A stretch of 38,499 bases of DNA from JBCBSS01 sp039819065 (lineage in GTDB: Bacteria; Bacteroidota; Bacteroidia; Cytophagales; Cyclobacteriaceae), in contig JBCBSS010000071.1 in the NCBI GenBank assembly GCA_039819065.1, positions 1-38,499 of the forward strand. Direction: 5' to 3'. This document shows positions 14,759 to 24,136 of this stretch, piece after piece (position 1 is the stretch's first letter; each line of letters opens with the position of its first letter). The notes below the pieces were generated by a model, which saw only the letters and a program-made list of their open reading frames with translations, made no database searches and had not been told where the DNA came from. The translations under genes were made by a program, and so were the position numbers.

Positions 14759-17164
14759 CTAGTCTTCGCTGTCATTGACATTTCTGACCACTTTAGCACC
14801 GCCTTTATATTTGACACTTCCCGCGAACGAAGCGTCGATTTCAATATTATCAGTGACATAAACTTTGGCCACCGAAGTTCCTTTTGACCTTACCGTAGTA
14901 TTGTAAGTCGAGAAATCATAAGCGTCCAATTGCGATTCTCCTGATAACTGTACCTGCATTTCATTACCTTTTCCTTCAAGCTCTAGCTGGGCGTTACCTG
15001 AAAGATCTACCTCAAGGTTATCGCACTTAATGTCTAGTGAGGCAGATGAGAAATCGGACATGTCGATGTTGAAATCATCAAGGTTGAACCCTCTGTAAAG
15101 CTTGAGTTTAGAGGCATTGTTCAACTCTATCCCATCTATCGTTGGCATGGCAATATGCACTTTGACCGCTTCATTGGTTCTGGTACTCCGTCTTTGACGA
15201 CCATCCGTATAAGCCACAATGATTTTGTCCTCGTCTTGGGTGATGGTATACTCGTTCAAGTAGCGATCAGGCCCTGATAATCGTACCATGAACCTTTGGC
15301 TCTTGTTGACATAGACCTGTACTGGACTTTCTATTTCAATGTCTGTAAATCCAGATACGGCATACTCCCTGGAATTACTCGCCTCGTTGCGACCGTATCG
15401 TGAGCGACTGGTTGCGTTACAGGTCTTACAAATCAAATTGTCGTCTTCGTCGATGTACCAAACATTGCCCTCAATATCTCGCGCACGATAACCGCTCCGC
15501 CAAAGTGTATTCCATATGATATATCTTAAACCATCTTCCATCGTAAACTCCCTGTCATAAGGAACGTACAGGGTGGCCACTAAGGATTGGGCTCTAAATA
15601 TGGCGTCATCCTGGAAAATGATATTGGAATCAAAGGTTATGATAGAATCTTTCACTACAACACCATAGTCAACCATCTTTGCGTTCTCTACCGCATTTTT
15701 CCTTGAATGCCCACGAGCTTCAAATTCTTGTACCAATTTAAATTCCGGTAACTCGTGACCACGAATGCGAAGATGTACGCCATCGTATTCTTCCATACCA
15801 ACCTCATTCAATTTCAACACTACCGTTTCTCCTTCGATCTCATAGCTTTCAGTCACTTTATATTCTCCATGTTCATCAAAGTTCACGGCGATAGAGGTGC
15901 CGTTGATGGCGAGAATTACTCCACTAATTATGAATAGAGCAAACAAAGACCAGCCTACCGTAGCGCTGAAGATGATTTTCTTCACTATCATCGAAATGCC
16001 TAGCAGTACTATTAGAATAGATGGGATCAGTAAGGCAAGGAATGCCGATATGCCCGTGAATACTGGGAAGCTATTGAGGAAGATATCCATTGGAATGGCA
16101 GACTCCAAATTGGTTATTCCAAAGAATAGTGCACTGTCTTTGGTAATTAAACCTAAGAATACACCCAGAATGACCAGGGCACTGAACATCAATGATAAAC
16201 CTGTGATGGTCATCACGATACCCACTATTATTCTAATGAAATCAACAATGAATAGCGCCAATGGGCCGAGTGCTTTTCCCAATCCTGAGATCAAAGTCGA
16301 TATAAGGCGGAAGGGGAAAAGCAGTATTTTGACGAAAATGTTTTCCTCTTCATTCTCATTGACATTCAAACTCTTTTTTACATTGGATTCGATGTTGCTC
16401 AAAGTGACCGGTTCACCTTGCATTTGCACTTTATCGGTGATGGTTTTAGCCTCCGGCAGGATGATCCATAGGATGATATAAAGTATGATACCGGCACCAA
16501 AGAATGCGAATATGACGAATAGTAAGCGTATGACAGCCACCTCGACACCGAAGTAAGTCGCTACACCGCTGGCCACACCACCAATTACTTTACCTCCGGG
16601 ATCCCGGAACATCTTCTTCATTTTTTGATCTTCTTCCAGATCGTAGCTAGAAGGGACAACCACCCACAGCACGATATAAACTATGATCAACGTACCGTAG
16701 CTACCAAGGAAAAGAATCAGGAACAACAATCTGATCCAAAGCGGGTCGAGATTGAAATAGTGAGCAATACCAGCGCATACACCACCTAACAGTTTACGCT
16801 TTTCATCTCTGTAAAGCTTTCTGGACTTCCCAAACTGGCCGTATTCTTCTTGGCTGCTGCTAGAGGAAGAAGATTTTTCCTCTGGATCGAAAGACTCTTC
16901 AATGGCTTGAAAATCTTGAATGCTACCCATGGTAGCTACCAGTGCTTCTACATCCTCTGCTGTGATGACCTGCTTATTTTCATTGAGCTTGGATAAAAAT
17001 ATCTCGGCTATTCTACTTTCTATATCGGCAATGATCTCCTGACTTTCGTCAAAAGAAGAGAAATACTTCGTTATTGAATCAAGGTAAGCTTTGAGTCTGT
17101 CGTACCCGTCTTCTTCTATGTGGAAGATGATACCACTTATATTGATACTTATATTCTTTTTCAT
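14759..17164 (-). CDS. Large PspC-domain membrane protein with C-terminal GIN/DUF2807 domain
   Basis: 801 residues. Order: an N-terminal cytoplasmic helical segment (1-90, ISINISGIIFHIEEDGYDRL); a Ser-rich linker (98-103); a first PspC domain (about 114-171, KLYRDEKRKLLGGVCAGIAH); a second PspC domain (about 184-238, FRDPGGKVIGGVASGVATYF); a block of further membrane helices (about 280-430); then a large extracytoplasmic part ending in a right-handed beta structure of the DUF2807 'head GIN' type (about 590-795, REYAVSGFTDIEIESPVQVY). PspC is the membrane sensor/effector of phage-shock envelope stress in proteobacteria. In Bacteroidota it is fused as here, and its mechanism is unclear. A lone CKTC motif lies near residue 580. 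The first four bases overlap the PadR gene. Confidence 0.88.
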   Translation of the reverse strand: MKKNISINISGIIFHIEEDGYDRLKAYLDSITKYFSSFDESQEIIADIESRIAEIFLSKLNENKQVITAEDVEALVATMGSIQDFQAIEESFDPEEKSSSSSSSQEEYGQFGKSRKLYRDEKRKLLGGVCAGIAHYFNLDPLWIRLLFLILFLGSYGTLIIVYIVLWVVVPSSYDLEEDQKMKKMFRDPGGKVIGGVASGVATYFGVEVAVIRLLFVIFAFFGAGIILYIILWIILPEAKTITDKVQMQGEPVTLSNIESNVKKSLNVNENEEENIFVKILLFPFRLISTLISGLGKALGPLALFIVDFIRIIVGIVMTITGLSLMFSALVILGVFLGLITKDSALFFGITNLESAIPMDIFLNSFPVFTGISAFLALLIPSILIVLLGISMIVKKIIFSATVGWSLFALFIISGVILAINGTSIAVNFDEHGEYKVTESYEIEGETVVLKLNEVGMEEYDGVHLRIRGHELPEFKLVQEFEARGHSRKNAVENAKMVDYGVVVKDSIITFDSNIIFQDDAIFRAQSLVATLYVPYDREFTMEDGLRYIIWNTLWRSGYRARDIEGNVWYIDEDDNLICKTCNATSRSRYGRNEASNSREYAVSGFTDIEIESPVQVYVNKSQRFMVRLSGPDRYLNEYTITQDEDKIIVAYTDGRQRRSTRTNEAVKVHIAMPTIDGIELNNASKLKLYRGFNLDDFNIDMSDFSSASLDIKCDNLEVDLSGNAQLELEGKGNEMQVQLSGESQLDAYDFSTYNTTVRSKGTSVAKVYVTDNIEIDASFAGSVKYKGGAKVVRNVNDSED

Positions 17165-17511
17165 GATTGAGTCTCTTTTGCTTTTTTGTTACTGATGATT
17201 GTCTTCGTGGATTTGACGAGCTCATTCCAGGTAGCGTTGAGGCTTTTTAGAAATTCCTGACCCTTATCGGTCAGCTTGTAGTACTTTCTGGGTGGGCCAG
17301 AGTTGGATTCTACCCATTTATACTCAACCAAGCCAGCTTTTCTCAACCGGGTAAGCAGCGGGTATAATGTACCCTCAACCACCATAATTTTTGCGGAAGT
17401 TAGTTCTAGCAACATGTCTGAAGCGTAAACCTCTCCTCTGGATATAATATGCAGTATGCAATACTCCAGAATACCTTTCCGCATTTGGACTTGCGTATTC
17501 TCTAGGTTCAT
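17161..17511 (-). CDS. PadR-family transcriptional regulator
   Basis: 116 residues, the short PadR type. The winged helix spans about 10-85: MRKGILEYCILHIISRGEVY, then TSAKIMVVEGTLYPLLTRLR with the family's EGTLYP signature, then the wing SGPPRKYYKLTDKGQEFL. A C-terminal helix probably serves for dimerisation. It overlaps the PspC gene by 4 bases (ATGA), so both proteins come from one transcript. PadR genes fused in operon with PspC/DUF2807 proteins recur in Bacteroidota. It most likely represses its own operon; a perfect palindrome (TTGTATACAA at 17634-17643) upstream could be its site. Confidence 0.92.
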   Translation of the reverse strand: MNLENTQVQMRKGILEYCILHIISRGEVYASDMLLELTSAKIMVVEGTLYPLLTRLRKAGLVEYKWVESNSGPPRKYYKLTDKGQEFLKSLNATWNELVKSTKTIISNKKAKETQS

Positions 17512-17633
17512 TACATTTCCATTTTATAAGTTTAAGACCTTTTAATGAAGGAGATCCAAGCTTTCAGACCCCTTACACACAAGTATACGGGAAAGTACCT
17601 TGCATGGCCAAGTACTAAGTAAGAAATATTAGC

Positions 17634-17643
17634 TTGTATACAA
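17634..17643. promoter_or_regulatory. Palindromic candidate operator
   Basis: TTGTATACAA is a perfect 10-bp palindrome 123 bases upstream of the PadR start. A partial second copy (ACAAGTATAC) lies about 55 bases nearer the gene. The link to PadR rests on position and symmetry only. Confidence 0.3.
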
Positions 17644-17875
17644 TTTTATTCGTAAGTTTTATTTTATTCTTTTAAAAATTATATAAAACCGATTGTCTAA
17701 GCAGATGTACTTAGGTGATTGTGTGTAAACTGTTACCGATTTTTTGAATTTGGTATTAATGATGAACTATTCATCGCTGACCGTTATTTTTGTTAAGTGC
17801 GATGTGCAAAAATCATTGGTCTGGCCTCCAGATGATTAACTTTTTGATTTGTCAGATTACGTTATGAATTGGTCT

Positions 17876-17907
17876 TTTGTTTACGCTTTAAAATATTGAT
17901 AGATTTA
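17876..17907 (+). promoter_or_regulatory. Candidate promoter for the porV2-porU2 genes
   Basis: TTTG at 17876-17879, a 20-base spacer, then TAGATTTA at 17900-17907, one base off TAnnTTTG. The start codon follows 17 bases later, which would leave a short leader. Match by eye only. Confidence 0.4.
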
Positions 17908-17924
17908 GACGTTAATATACGTTG

Positions 17925-18992
17925 ATGATTAGATTTTTTGCCGTAGTGGTTCTGATGAGTGTGGCTGTTCAGGTGAACGGGCAGATATCCGCTCCAAAGT
18001 TTAGTAATGAATTTCTTGCCATAGGAGTGGGAGCCAGGGCGCTAGGTATGTCTCAGGCGCAAGTGGCTCACGTTGACGATGTCACGGCCGGATACTGGAA
18101 TCCTGCTGGTCTGCTGAATATAGAATCCAAATACGAATTCTCACTCATGCACGCTGAGTACTTTGCCGGTATTGCTAAGTACGATTATGCTGCTTTTGCT
18201 ACACCGGTGGATAGTATGAGCCATTTAGGTATTTCTGTGATCCGGTTTGCAGTGGATGATATTCCTGATACCCGTTTTTTATATGATGCCAATGGTGCAA
18301 TCAATTACGATAACATTCGCTTTTTCTCTGCCGCTGATTATGCCTTTTTATTGACCTTTGCCAGAAAATTCAATTTCCTTCAAGGTTTAAGACTCGGTGC
18401 TAATTTCAAAGTCATACACCGCCAGGCCGGTAACTTCGCAACTGCTTGGGGTTTTGGTTTGGATGTAGGCGGTCAATTGGAGGTGAAAGACTGGCAATTT
18501 GGGCTCATGCTGCGCGACATTACCGGAACCTTCAATGCTTGGTCACATAATTCAGAACTTGTAGTAGACGTATTTACACAGACAGGTAATGAAATCCCAC
18601 AGAACTCTATTGAGTTGACTTTGCCAAAGGCCGTGCTGGGAGTAGCCAGGTATTTCCCTGTGAAGGAAAAATTTGGTGTGTTGGCAGCACTTGATCTCAA
18701 CCTTACATTTGATGGTAAACGCAATGTACTGGTCAAGTCTGACTTTGCCTCTATAGACCCTGGCATAGGTTTCGAGCTGGACTATCAAAGGACTGTTTTT
18801 CTGCGTTTTGGTGCCGGTAATGTGCAAGAGGTAAAAGACTCTGACGGTTCGACTTCTACTTCCTTCCAACCGAATTTTGGTTTAGGCTTCACGATCAAAA
18901 AGGTTACCATAGACTATGCACTAACGGACATAGGAGATCAATCTGAGTCACTTTACTCCCATGTTTTTTCATTAAAGGCAAACCTTGACTAG
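17925..18992 (+). CDS. porV2: PorV/PorQ-family outer-membrane barrel, probably PorV2 of a type IX sorting pair
   Basis: 355 residues from the ATG at 17925 (a TTG one codon earlier also fits). The signal peptide ends at VNGQ near residue 20. The N-terminal family signature follows (EFLAIGVGARALGMSQAQVA, then TAGYWNPAGL), typical of PorV/PorQ barrels related to FadL. The rest alternates strand-like segments to the end (SLKANLD). PorV shuttles type IX cargo from the secretion pore to the PorU sortase on the outer surface. Here the next gene, two bases away, is a very large PorU-like protein, matching the PorV2/PorU2 pair recognised in Bacteroidota. The exact cargo and whether this pair replaces or supplements the main PorU/PorV are unknown. 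I am sure of the family, less so of the '2' designation. Confidence 0.75.
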   Translation: MIRFFAVVVLMSVAVQVNGQISAPKFSNEFLAIGVGARALGMSQAQVAHVDDVTAGYWNPAGLLNIESKYEFSLMHAEYFAGIAKYDYAAFATPVDSMSHLGISVIRFAVDDIPDTRFLYDANGAINYDNIRFFSAADYAFLLTFARKFNFLQGLRLGANFKVIHRQAGNFATAWGFGLDVGGQLEVKDWQFGLMLRDITGTFNAWSHNSELVVDVFTQTGNEIPQNSIELTLPKAVLGVARYFPVKEKFGVLAALDLNLTFDGKRNVLVKSDFASIDPGIGFELDYQRTVFLRFGAGNVQEVKDSDGSTSTSFQPNFGLGFTIKKVTIDYALTDIGDQSESLYSHVFSLKANLD

Positions 18993-18994
18993 TT

Positions 18995-21900
18995 GTGCGA
19001 TTAAGAGGAATAATTAGAAAATCCATACTCTCCATTTTCAGCGTTTTGCTGCTTTCAAGCGGATACGCTCAAGATTATGGTAATGAATGGATCAATTTTA
19101 ATCAAACATACTATCGGATACCGGTTGCCCAAGAAGGCGTTTACAGAATCACCTTTTTTGATCTGCTCAACGCGGGTTTCCCGGTCGATGCAGTCGATCC
19201 CAGACGTATTCAGTTATTTCATAGAGGAGTGGAGCAAGCGATTCACATAGAAGGCCAACAGGACGCTGTCTTCAATACGAGCGATTTCCTTGAGTTCTAT
19301 GGTGTTACCAATGATGGTACCTCAGATGTTAGACTTTATCAAACGCCACAAGCACAGCCTCACCAACTTTACAATTTATATACAGACACTACGGCTTATT
19401 TCCTGACCTTTCAATTGGGGCCGGTCAACGGTAAGCGCATGGCCTCCTTTAGCGAAAACAACGTTACTGGTATTCCGGCTCAGCAAAGTCACAATGAAGA
19501 AAATCTACAATTAATAGTAGATAGGTATTCTTTAGGAGAATCCTTCGGTAGCGACTTTATCAACCTTACTGTATTTGATGATGGAGAAGGCTGGTTAGGG
19601 GGCATCATACAAGAAAACCAGTTTTTAGATTATACGGTTTCAGGAGTGAATAACTCACTACCTTCTATCGCTAATCCTAGGCTGAATGTATTGGTGGTGG
19701 GGCAGGATAATGTTACACATGATTTTGAAATACTAGTAGGCCCTGACGCTTCTTCACTAAGGGTAATTTCATCAAACAATATTTTCTCTGACTATTCCAG
19801 TGTGCTGATAGATGAAGAAATAGAATGGAGTGATATCTCTGCCGCCGGGGATTTGGTTGTGAGAATAAGAGCGCTAGGCATCAATGGAGGTAACGACATT
19901 GTTAGTGGAGCTTTCGTACGGTTGATATATCCGCAAGCCTTCGATATGCAAGGGCAGGCCAGCAAGAAGTTCTACCTCAACCAGGACCCTTCAGACCGGT
20001 CTTTTTTAGAAATACAAAATACACCAATCAATCCACTTATATATGACGTAACTGATTTGGCCAACGTGCTTAGAATTGGTGTCAATGATTTAGGCGGTAA
20101 TATCAATGCTATTATACCGAATACCAGCACAGCTCGGACCCTTGTTGTCAATGGACCTGAATTCATCATACCAACATTGAGCCGTGTTAGCTTTAGGCCG
20201 ATCACCCCGGCCAATCACAACTACATCATTATCAGTCATAGGTCCCTGATGCGACCGGCAGGTGGGGTTAATGATGCTGTAAAAGCTTATTCTGATTATC
20301 GTGCTTCTGCCGCAGGAGGAAACTTTGATACACTGGTTGTGGACATACAGCAGCTCTACAATCAATTCAACTTTGGCGAAGTGTCCACACTAGCCATATT
20401 TGATTTTATGCGATTCATGTGGGATAACGGTGACCCGGAATTTCTGTTTTTGTTAGGGAAAGGGCTTAACCCATCCTCTGGCTTTCATAGAAATAATCAA
20501 CCGGATACGCTATTGTTTCTAGATCTTGTGCCACCTGCTGGGGAGCCAGGCTCTGATATGTTCTATACTGTCGGTTTAGACGGGATACCTAATGTTCCTG
20601 CGGTGCCTACTGGACGATTAACTGCTAGTTCACCTCAACAAATTATAGATTATTTGAATAAGGTGATCGAGACTGAGGCCACGCCTTTTGAAGATCTTTG
20701 GAGAAAGAGAGTATTGCACTTGAGCGGAGGCATTACGCCTGCGGAATTGATTAGGTTCAATGGGTACACCAATGCTTTTCAAACTGTTGCGGAAGATGTT
20801 TTTCTAGGGGGTGAAGTGACAACGATCAGAAAAAGCGTCAACAGTACGGTTCAACAGATTAATGTATCTGATCAGGTCAATGAAGGTGTGAATTTGGTCA
20901 CTTTTTTCGGCCATTCAGCGCCAGCCATTACGGATATTGATATCGGTTTTGTTACGGATGATCTTCTGGGTTATAGCAACCAGGGACGCTACCCGATGTT
21001 TTTGCTGAATGGGTGTAACGCAGGAGAGTTTTTCAACAGCCAAATTATTTTCGGGGAAGACTGGATATTGGCACCTGAACGAGGTGCGGTAGGTTTTATA
21101 GCTCATACCTCTTTTGGTTTTGAATCTACACTGCGCAGGTACTCAGATACATTCTATTCAGTGGCCTATGGTGATTCTGTCTTCCTTTCCAGTTCGATTG
21201 GCGAGATCCAGCTTGAGGTGGCAAAACGTTACCTGAACGGTGTACTGACCGGTGCACTTGATGTTTCCCAAGTACAGCAAATGCTCTTGTTGGGAGATCC
21301 AGCGGTACAGCTTTTCGGTGCTGAAAGGGCTGATTACGAGATTAACGACAACAGTATACTGATTGAAGCATTTGACGGTGGCGAAGCCACGGCTGCACTT
21401 GATTCTTTTGCCCTTAGGACTATTGTAAGGAATTTTGGTCGAGTAAACGAAGATTCTATCAATGTGAGGGCCACGCGTACCTTCAGTGATAACACACAGG
21501 AAGTATTCGAGCAGCGGTTTCCCAATGTCTTCTTCCAGGATACGCTTACCATCACCATTCCCAACGCCGCAGGAACAGGTGCAGGTGATAACCGATTCGA
21601 TGTAGAAATTGATTTTGACGGTCTGGTGAATGAACTGGATGAGACCAACAACATAGCTTCTATCAACTTCTTGATCCAATCGAATAGTACTTTCAATGTG
21701 TTTCCTATCAACTATGGTATTGTCAATGCATCGCAAGTTGAGTTATTGGCACAGGCCACAGATTTGTTGCAGGGGGAAAGGGACTTTCAATTTGAAATAG
21801 ATACCGCATTCACCTTCGACAGTCCGTTCAGGCAGGCCATGACCGTAAGAGGAAGAACAATAGCCAGTTGGCAGGTTGATTTGCTGAACAATACTCAGGC

Positions 21901-24037
21901 GAATGATAGCGCCGTTTATTATTGGAGAACAAGGTTTGCCGTTACACAAGATGGGGAGAGTGATGAATGGGTGACCAGCTCGTTCACTTTTATAAATAAC
22001 GGGCAAGAAGGTTGGATTCAATCTCAATTTGGGCAGTTCATTGAAAACCAAACCATTGGACTCGATTTCGATACGCTGACTAGAAAACTGCAGTTTCAGG
22101 AAAACTCCCAGGATGTTAGTATTATCACTTTTGGTTCGAACAACCCAGCCACGACAGCTGATGTGAGCGTACAAATCGACGGCATAGAATTTATTGTGCC
22201 TAACCCTGATGATGACGCAGATAGGACTTGTAATCCTGGTACTCTAAACCTTATTGCTTTTGATAGGTCTACCGTTACGCCATTTCAGGGTGTTTTCTTT
22301 TCTAGAATCAACGACAGAAGGTCTTGTGGTAGGTCTCCGCAGGTGATCAACAGCTTTACCGCCGGCCAAATAACCGGACCGGATATGTGGCTCAACCAAT
22401 ATGTTGATAACCTGAATAATGGTGATTTTGTGGTGCTTTTTACCATAGATAACTTTCTATATTCGTCTTTGACCGCTTCCAATTTATCTAGCTTAGAACA
22501 GTTGGGTATTTCCTCCGCCGATATTACGACTCTATCCAATGGAGATCCGATCATTGCCGTTGGGCGCAAAGGTGCTGCACCCGGCACTGCCACCATCGTA
22601 GTGGCTACTGATGTTCCGGCTAATGAACAGCAGATCAACCTGGATGAAATCATCAATGGCATTTTTACTGAAGCTACTATTACTACGCCACTTATAGGCC
22701 CAGCTTCAAGCTGGGATAGACTTTTTACGGCCGTGGACGTTTCAGAATTACCACAAACTGATGTATTCGACTTTGATTTGATTGGTCTTGATGACCTGGG
22801 TAATGAAACAGCACTATTGACTGGACTTACCGCAAATGAGACTGATATCTCTTCCATAGACGCTATCCAGTATCCTTACCTCAGAATGAGGTGGAACATA
22901 GCCGACGAAACGAATTTGACTGCACCGCAACTTGACAAATGGCAAATCAATTATACTGGTGTACCAGAAGGGATTCTGTTCTTCACGGAAGATAACCAAC
23001 AAAGCACCTTGACCCGTCAGGAGGGAGAGTTGTTCACAACCTCGTTGTCTTTCATCAATGTCAGTGAACGATCCTTTTCTGACTCCCTTAGGGTTGAGTT
23101 TAACACTTTCAATGCCAACACCCGCACAGCTATTGAAGGTAATTTAAATATAGCCGCCCCAGCACCAGGGGATACCAGCGTTTTTCAAATAGATATACCG
23201 ACATTGAACAACGTGGGTCTCAACGATTTCAGACTTTTTGTAAACCCCAGGGTGTTGCCTGAGCAATATTACGATAACAACATCATAGCCCTGCCAAACT
23301 ACTTAAAGGTAGAGGCAGATAATACCAATCCGGTTTTGGATGTGGTGTTTGATGGAGAGCATATACTGGATGGTGATATTGTATCCCCAAACCCTTTGAT
23401 CGGGATTAAGTTGAGGGATGAAAATCGATTTATATTCAATAACGATACTACTGACATAAATATCTTTTTAAGGCCGCCGTGCGAGTCTTGCAATTTTGAG
23501 CGGGTAAGCTTTTCCAACCCTAATGTTACCTGGACTCCAGCGGATGAGGAAAACGACTTTAGAGTTGAATTTCAACCGCAGAACCTGGCCGATGGTGTTT
23601 ACACTTTGCGGGTGGATGCCTCCGATGTAAGTGGCAATAGTTCAGGTACCGAGCCTTTTAGTATCAATTTTGAAGTGATCAATGAATCTCAGATTACCAA
23701 TTTCTATCCCTATCCGAACCCGTTTTCTACGAGTACACAGTTTGTGTTCACTTTGACAGGTGCAGAAATTCCCGATGAGATTAAAATTCAGATCATGACC
23801 GTATCAGGTAAAATAGTCAGGGAAATCACTCAGGACGAGCTTGGCCCGATTAGAATTGGTAACAATATCACCGATTATGCGTGGGACGGTAAAGACGAGT
23901 TTGGGGATCAATTGGCCAACGGTGTGTATATCTACCGCGTTGTTGTACGGCGCGATGGAGAGGAGCTGGAAAAAAGACCAACCTCAGCCGATCGGGCATT
24001 CAAAAAGGGTTTTGGAAAGCTCTATTTACTCCGATAA
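18995..24037 (+). CDS. porU2: C25-family cysteine peptidase-like protein, probable type IX sortase PorU2
   Basis: 1680 residues from a GTG two bases after the previous stop; no closer ATG fits the signal peptide (ending SSGYAQ). Domains: N-terminal PorU-like beta region (about 27-400, YYRIPVAQEGVYRITFFDL); gingipain-type C25 caspase-like fold (about 405-765) with the catalytic dyad visible as His-640 in FFGHSAPA and Cys-674 in LLNGCNAGEFF; a CARDB-like beta domain (about 787-895); several further beta domains; and an end resembling FlgD-Ig/type IX sorting domains (about 1565-1680, NFYPYPNPFSTSTQFVF, ANGVYIYRVVVRRDG). PorU removes the C-terminal signal of cargo and attaches it to the surface. 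Classical PorU is about 1150 residues, so this is the longer PorU2 class. Intact active-site residues suggest a working enzyme. Confidence 0.8.
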   Translation: MRLRGIIRKSILSIFSVLLLSSGYAQDYGNEWINFNQTYYRIPVAQEGVYRITFFDLLNAGFPVDAVDPRRIQLFHRGVEQAIHIEGQQDAVFNTSDFLEFYGVTNDGTSDVRLYQTPQAQPHQLYNLYTDTTAYFLTFQLGPVNGKRMASFSENNVTGIPAQQSHNEENLQLIVDRYSLGESFGSDFINLTVFDDGEGWLGGIIQENQFLDYTVSGVNNSLPSIANPRLNVLVVGQDNVTHDFEILVGPDASSLRVISSNNIFSDYSSVLIDEEIEWSDISAAGDLVVRIRALGINGGNDIVSGAFVRLIYPQAFDMQGQASKKFYLNQDPSDRSFLEIQNTPINPLIYDVTDLANVLRIGVNDLGGNINAIIPNTSTARTLVVNGPEFIIPTLSRVSFRPITPANHNYIIISHRSLMRPAGGVNDAVKAYSDYRASAAGGNFDTLVVDIQQLYNQFNFGEVSTLAIFDFMRFMWDNGDPEFLFLLGKGLNPSSGFHRNNQPDTLLFLDLVPPAGEPGSDMFYTVGLDGIPNVPAVPTGRLTASSPQQIIDYLNKVIETEATPFEDLWRKRVLHLSGGITPAELIRFNGYTNAFQTVAEDVFLGGEVTTIRKSVNSTVQQINVSDQVNEGVNLVTFFGHSAPAITDIDIGFVTDDLLGYSNQGRYPMFLLNGCNAGEFFNSQIIFGEDWILAPERGAVGFIAHTSFGFESTLRRYSDTFYSVAYGDSVFLSSSIGEIQLEVAKRYLNGVLTGALDVSQVQQMLLLGDPAVQLFGAERADYEINDNSILIEAFDGGEATAALDSFALRTIVRNFGRVNEDSINVRATRTFSDNTQEVFEQRFPNVFFQDTLTITIPNAAGTGAGDNRFDVEIDFDGLVNELDETNNIASINFLIQSNSTFNVFPINYGIVNASQVELLAQATDLLQGERDFQFEIDTAFTFDSPFRQAMTVRGRTIASWQVDLLNNTQANDSAVYYWRTRFAVTQDGESDEWVTSSFTFINNGQEGWIQSQFGQFIENQTIGLDFDTLTRKLQFQENSQDVSIITFGSNNPATTADVSVQIDGIEFIVPNPDDDADRTCNPGTLNLIAFDRSTVTPFQGVFFSRINDRRSCGRSPQVINSFTAGQITGPDMWLNQYVDNLNNGDFVVLFTIDNFLYSSLTASNLSSLEQLGISSADITTLSNGDPIIAVGRKGAAPGTATIVVATDVPANEQQINLDEIINGIFTEATITTPLIGPASSWDRLFTAVDVSELPQTDVFDFDLIGLDDLGNETALLTGLTANETDISSIDAIQYPYLRMRWNIADETNLTAPQLDKWQINYTGVPEGILFFTEDNQQSTLTRQEGELFTTSLSFINVSERSFSDSLRVEFNTFNANTRTAIEGNLNIAAPAPGDTSVFQIDIPTLNNVGLNDFRLFVNPRVLPEQYYDNNIIALPNYLKVEADNTNPVLDVVFDGEHILDGDIVSPNPLIGIKLRDENRFIFNNDTTDINIFLRPPCESCNFERVSFSNPNVTWTPADEENDFRVEFQPQNLADGVYTLRVDASDVSGNSSGTEPFSINFEVINESQITNFYPYPNPFSTSTQFVFTLTGAEIPDEIKIQIMTVSGKIVREITQDELGPIRIGNNITDYAWDGKDEFGDQLANGVYIYRVVVRRDGEELEKRPTSADRAFKKGFGKLYLLR

Positions 24038-24136
24038 TGGCATAACGCTATGGTTTCTCTTTAATTATCACCCTTTTTTCGGTATTTTCATTACACTTGT
24101 TCATTGTTAGTTTTGGCAAGAATGTAAAGAGTTCTT

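Larger units (their letters stand above)
17512..17924. other. 413-base intergenic control region between divergent units
   Basis: This AT-rich stretch separates the PadR/PspC operon (leftward) from the PorV2/PorU2 genes (rightward). It holds a perfect 10-bp palindrome TTGTATACAA (17634-17643), a related ACAAGTATAC half (17579-17588), and AGTAC...GTACT arms (17594-17598 and 17611-17615). The right end carries the candidate promoter listed separately. I see no gene in it. Confidence 0.5.

Noticed and set aside
15897..16481. Plus-strand frame of 194 codons over the PspC gene
   Set aside because: Antisense to membrane helices of a well-supported protein; no initiation signal and no recognisable domain.
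21158..21736. Minus-strand frame of 192 codons inside porU2
   Set aside because: Antisense to the C25/CARDB region with intact motifs; no supporting features of its own.
22285..22857. Minus-strand frame of 190 codons inside porU2
   Set aside because: Shadow frame with Ser/Val-rich composition and no motif; the sense protein is continuous across it.
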